Positions 61,733-64,000 of a stretch of 64,000 bases of DNA are shown here, piece by piece (positions within the stretch are counted from its first letter, which is position 1; every line of letters begins with the position of its first letter). The notes beneath the pieces were generated by a model. That model was not told the DNA's origin. It saw only the letters and a program-made list of their open reading frames with translations, and made no database searches. This stretch comes from Gentiana macrophylla. Taxonomy: Eukaryota; Streptophyta; Magnoliopsida; Gentianales; Gentianaceae. The stretch is from assembly GCA_026214975.1 (NCBI GenBank), contig CM047815.1, forward strand, positions 78,273,299 through 78,337,298, in the 5' to 3' direction. The position numbers and the translations under genes were made by a program.

Positions 61733-62079
61733 TGATGATACAAGGTAAAACAAGAAATGAAGAACAGAAAGTTCAAAGAACAAAAACCGTAAAAGCTGTT
61801 TATTAGAAATCGTAATTCATTATACAATTAAACTTCTTAATTAATTATTACAAAGGCATAATTAGGAGTATATATAGTTGTCTTGTAGAGTAGGTTGTAG
61901 TCGAGGTTGTTGTAATCGCTCCATTTGACGGTTATGAGTCGCAACTAGTTAGAATCGAATCGGAGTTAGGTGTTCGACCTAATGCTCCAGTTGAATTGAG
62001 CGCTTCTTCTTCAGATCTTGTCTCTTGATCCTTATGTGCCTTCTCATTCGGCTTTGTCTATCTTGGAACAACTTCAACA
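61733..62079 (-). repeat. 3' LTR of a second Copia element (minus strand)
   Basis: On the minus strand the LTR starts TGTTGAAGTTGTTCC right after a polypurine tract (GTTTGAGAGGGGG, 62080-62092) and ends near TTGTATCATCA (61733). A TATATATACTCC box lies at about 61870. The other LTR is outside the window, so the end is the most likely of several CA positions. Confidence 0.65.
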
Positions 62080-62098
62080 CCCCCTCTCAAACTGAAGG

Positions 62099-64000
62099 TT
62101 AAGGCTGATATATGTTGATCAATGGATAGGAGCTGAGTAGTGTCTGCAGTCTATGCTGATCCATAGGTTTAGTGAACAGGTCTGCTAGCTGTGATTGAGA
62201 AGATATAGGTAAGGGCTTTAGAAGACCTTGTTGATATCTATCTTTAACTACATGACAGTCTATTTCTATATGCTTTGTTCTTTCGTGAAATACTGGATTC
62301 TCCACTATATACAAAGCAGTTTTATTATCACAAAATAATGGGATTGCTTTGTCTTGTTTGATGTTAAATTCTGCTAGTAAGTAGGTAAGCCATTGTAATT
62401 CACAAGAAGCCATTGCCATGGCTCTATACTCTGATTCTGATGAACTTCTTGAGACTGTAGTTTGCTTCTTGGATCTCCAGCTGATGAGTGAATCTCCCAG
62501 GAAGAATGAAAAACCTGTGGCTGATCTTCTAGTATCTTCACAGCCACTCCAGTCAGCATCTACATAACACTTTAGTTCAAGATTGTCTTTGGCAGTAAAG
62601 AATATGCCTTGTCCTGGTGCTTTCTTCAGATATCTGAAGTCTATGAGCTGCATTTAATTGTAATTTAGTAGGACTTGCCAGAAACTAACTTAACTGTTGT
62701 GTTGCAAATGTTATATCAGGTCTTGTTAATCCCAGATACAATAACTTTCCAACTAAGCTCATGTAATAGCTGTTTGATTCTAATAGAGGAGAATCTTTGG
62801 AATGTAGTTTAATTGAGACATCCATAGGTGTTTTACTTGGTTTGCAATCTGCATAACCATATTCTTCAAGAAGCTCTAGACAGTATTTCCTCTGAGATAA
62901 TACAATCCTTTTGATGATCTGGCAACTTCAAGGCCTAGAAAGTACTTTAAGTCTCCTAAATCCTTGATGCCAAACTTGCTGTTCAAGTAGGTTTTTAAAT
63001 CTTCAATCTCTTGCATATCAGGACTAGTAATGAGAACATCATCTACATATACCAGGAGTGCTACAAAGTGATCACCAGATCCCTTGACAAACAGGCTATA
63101 ATCTTGCTTAGATTGCCTAAACCCCCTCTCAAGAAATGCTTGGGATAGCTTGATGTTCCACTGCCTGCTAGCCTGTTTCAAACCATATAATGATTTCTTT
63201 AATCTGCATACCATCCCTGGTGCAGTCTCAAAACCCTGAGGTACTTGCATATAAACTTCCTCAGTTAGGTCTCCATGGAGGAATGCATTATTTACATCCA
63301 ACTGTTGTAGATTCCAACCTTTAGCAGCTGATATGGCTAGTAAAGTTCTGACAGTGGTCAATTTTGCAACTGGGGAAAAAGTGTCCAGATAGTCTAGGCC
63401 AAGTTGTTGTGTGTAACCTTTGGCTACTAATCTGGCTTTGAACCTTTCAACTGTCCCATCTGAGTTTCTTTTGATCTTATATACCCACTTGCATCCTATT
63501 GGACGTTTTCCTTGTGGTAAAGGGACAACTTCCCATGTTTGTGTTTGTTGGAGAGCATTGATTTCATTCTGCATTGCCTTTCTCCATCCCTCATCTTTTA
63601 CTGCTTCATTGTATGTTCTTGGCTCTGCTAAAACTTGTGTATTTAAAACATAAGATTTATAAGCATTAGATAAGTGTTGTAAAGAATCCACCTTGTGTAT
63701 GGTGTGAGGAGAAGTGTGTTTATGTGCAACATTACACTGATAATCCTTAAGGTAAGAAGGCATCCCTCTAGTCCTTGTGGATTTTCTAGTGTGCTGCGAG
63801 TCATTCTGTACTTGCTCCACATAATCTAGATTTCCAAGAAGATCTGGTTGGATCAAATCATTCTCAGGATCACTATGTGGACTATCATGAAAATCATTGT
63901 GTATAGAGTCTGGTGAAGACTCTGAATGAGATGGAGTAAGGGATTCATTGAGTGCATTCTCACTGTGTGTATGCAGTGGATTGGACTGTGTATGTACAGT
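62099..64000 (-). pseudogene. Second Copia element: RT and RNase H, truncated by window
   Basis: On the minus strand the frame runs in from beyond 64000. RT blocks at 63856-62876: [101 protein letters not shown] and LGDLKYFLGLEVARSSKG. A frameshift at about 62895 (one base short after SSKG), a TAG in place of a Gln codon at about 62690 and another frameshift at about 62645 precede the RNase H at 62653-62099: [60 protein letters not shown] and KHIEIDCHVVKDR. The lesions are few, so it is younger than the element at 51-60 kb and a different family (different LTR). Confidence 0.9.

Overview
This is nuclear DNA from a flowering plant, almost certainly a dicot. The evidence is three intron-containing host genes with plant-only architectures (an ACR-type ACT-repeat protein, a chloroplast-targeted CYP20-2-like cyclophilin, and a long EXA1-like GYF-domain protein) set in a dense bed of plant transposable elements: Ty1/Copia, Ty3/Gypsy, L1-type LINE, hAT, MITEs and solo LTRs. 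I cannot place the species. No rRNA, tRNA, CRISPR array or prokaryotic feature was seen.

Layout. 1-8.9 kb is nested transposon debris: a Copia tail with its 3' LTR (861-1828), and a Ty3/Gypsy pol relic split by a roughly 3-kb insertion that itself holds a hAT element with a perfect 8-bp target duplication (3180-4877). 9.2-12.6 kb is a large foldback-type DNA element with long terminal inverted repeats that are themselves palindromic. 13.1-17 kb is a minus-strand chromovirus (Tekay-like) tail and LTR carrying a small hAT MITE. 17.7-21.5 kb is a decayed hAT transposon. 22.7-27.9 kb is an almost complete minus-strand LINE with a 12-bp target duplication, inserted in an LTR-like repeat.

The gene island is 29.6-50.7 kb. 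It holds the ACT-repeat gene (+, 7 exons), a truncated Tubby-like F-box pseudogene (+), the cyclophilin gene (-, 7 exons) and the EXA1-like gene (-, 12 exons). Between and inside these genes lie three copies of one hairpin-forming MITE, one of them in an intron of the EXA1-like gene. The genes look like ordinary neighbours and not a pathway cluster: amino-acid sensing, thylakoid protein folding and translational repression.

51.2-60.7 kb is a 9.6-kb Copia element with both LTRs, primer site, polypurine tract and a perfect 5-bp target duplication. It has been hit by two later solo LTRs, one of which carries a poly(A) retroposon with a perfect 17-bp target duplication. 61.7-64 kb is the 3' part of another Copia element on the minus strand, running off the window.

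A cross-cutting observation: the host genes and several transposon ORFs are broken mostly by single missing bases in short mononucleotide runs. This looks more like uncorrected long-read consensus error than biological decay, and matters for how the breaks are read. I did not find a convincing new biological system. The most unusual structures are the double-palindromic foldback element at 9.3-12.5 kb and the hairpin MITE family.
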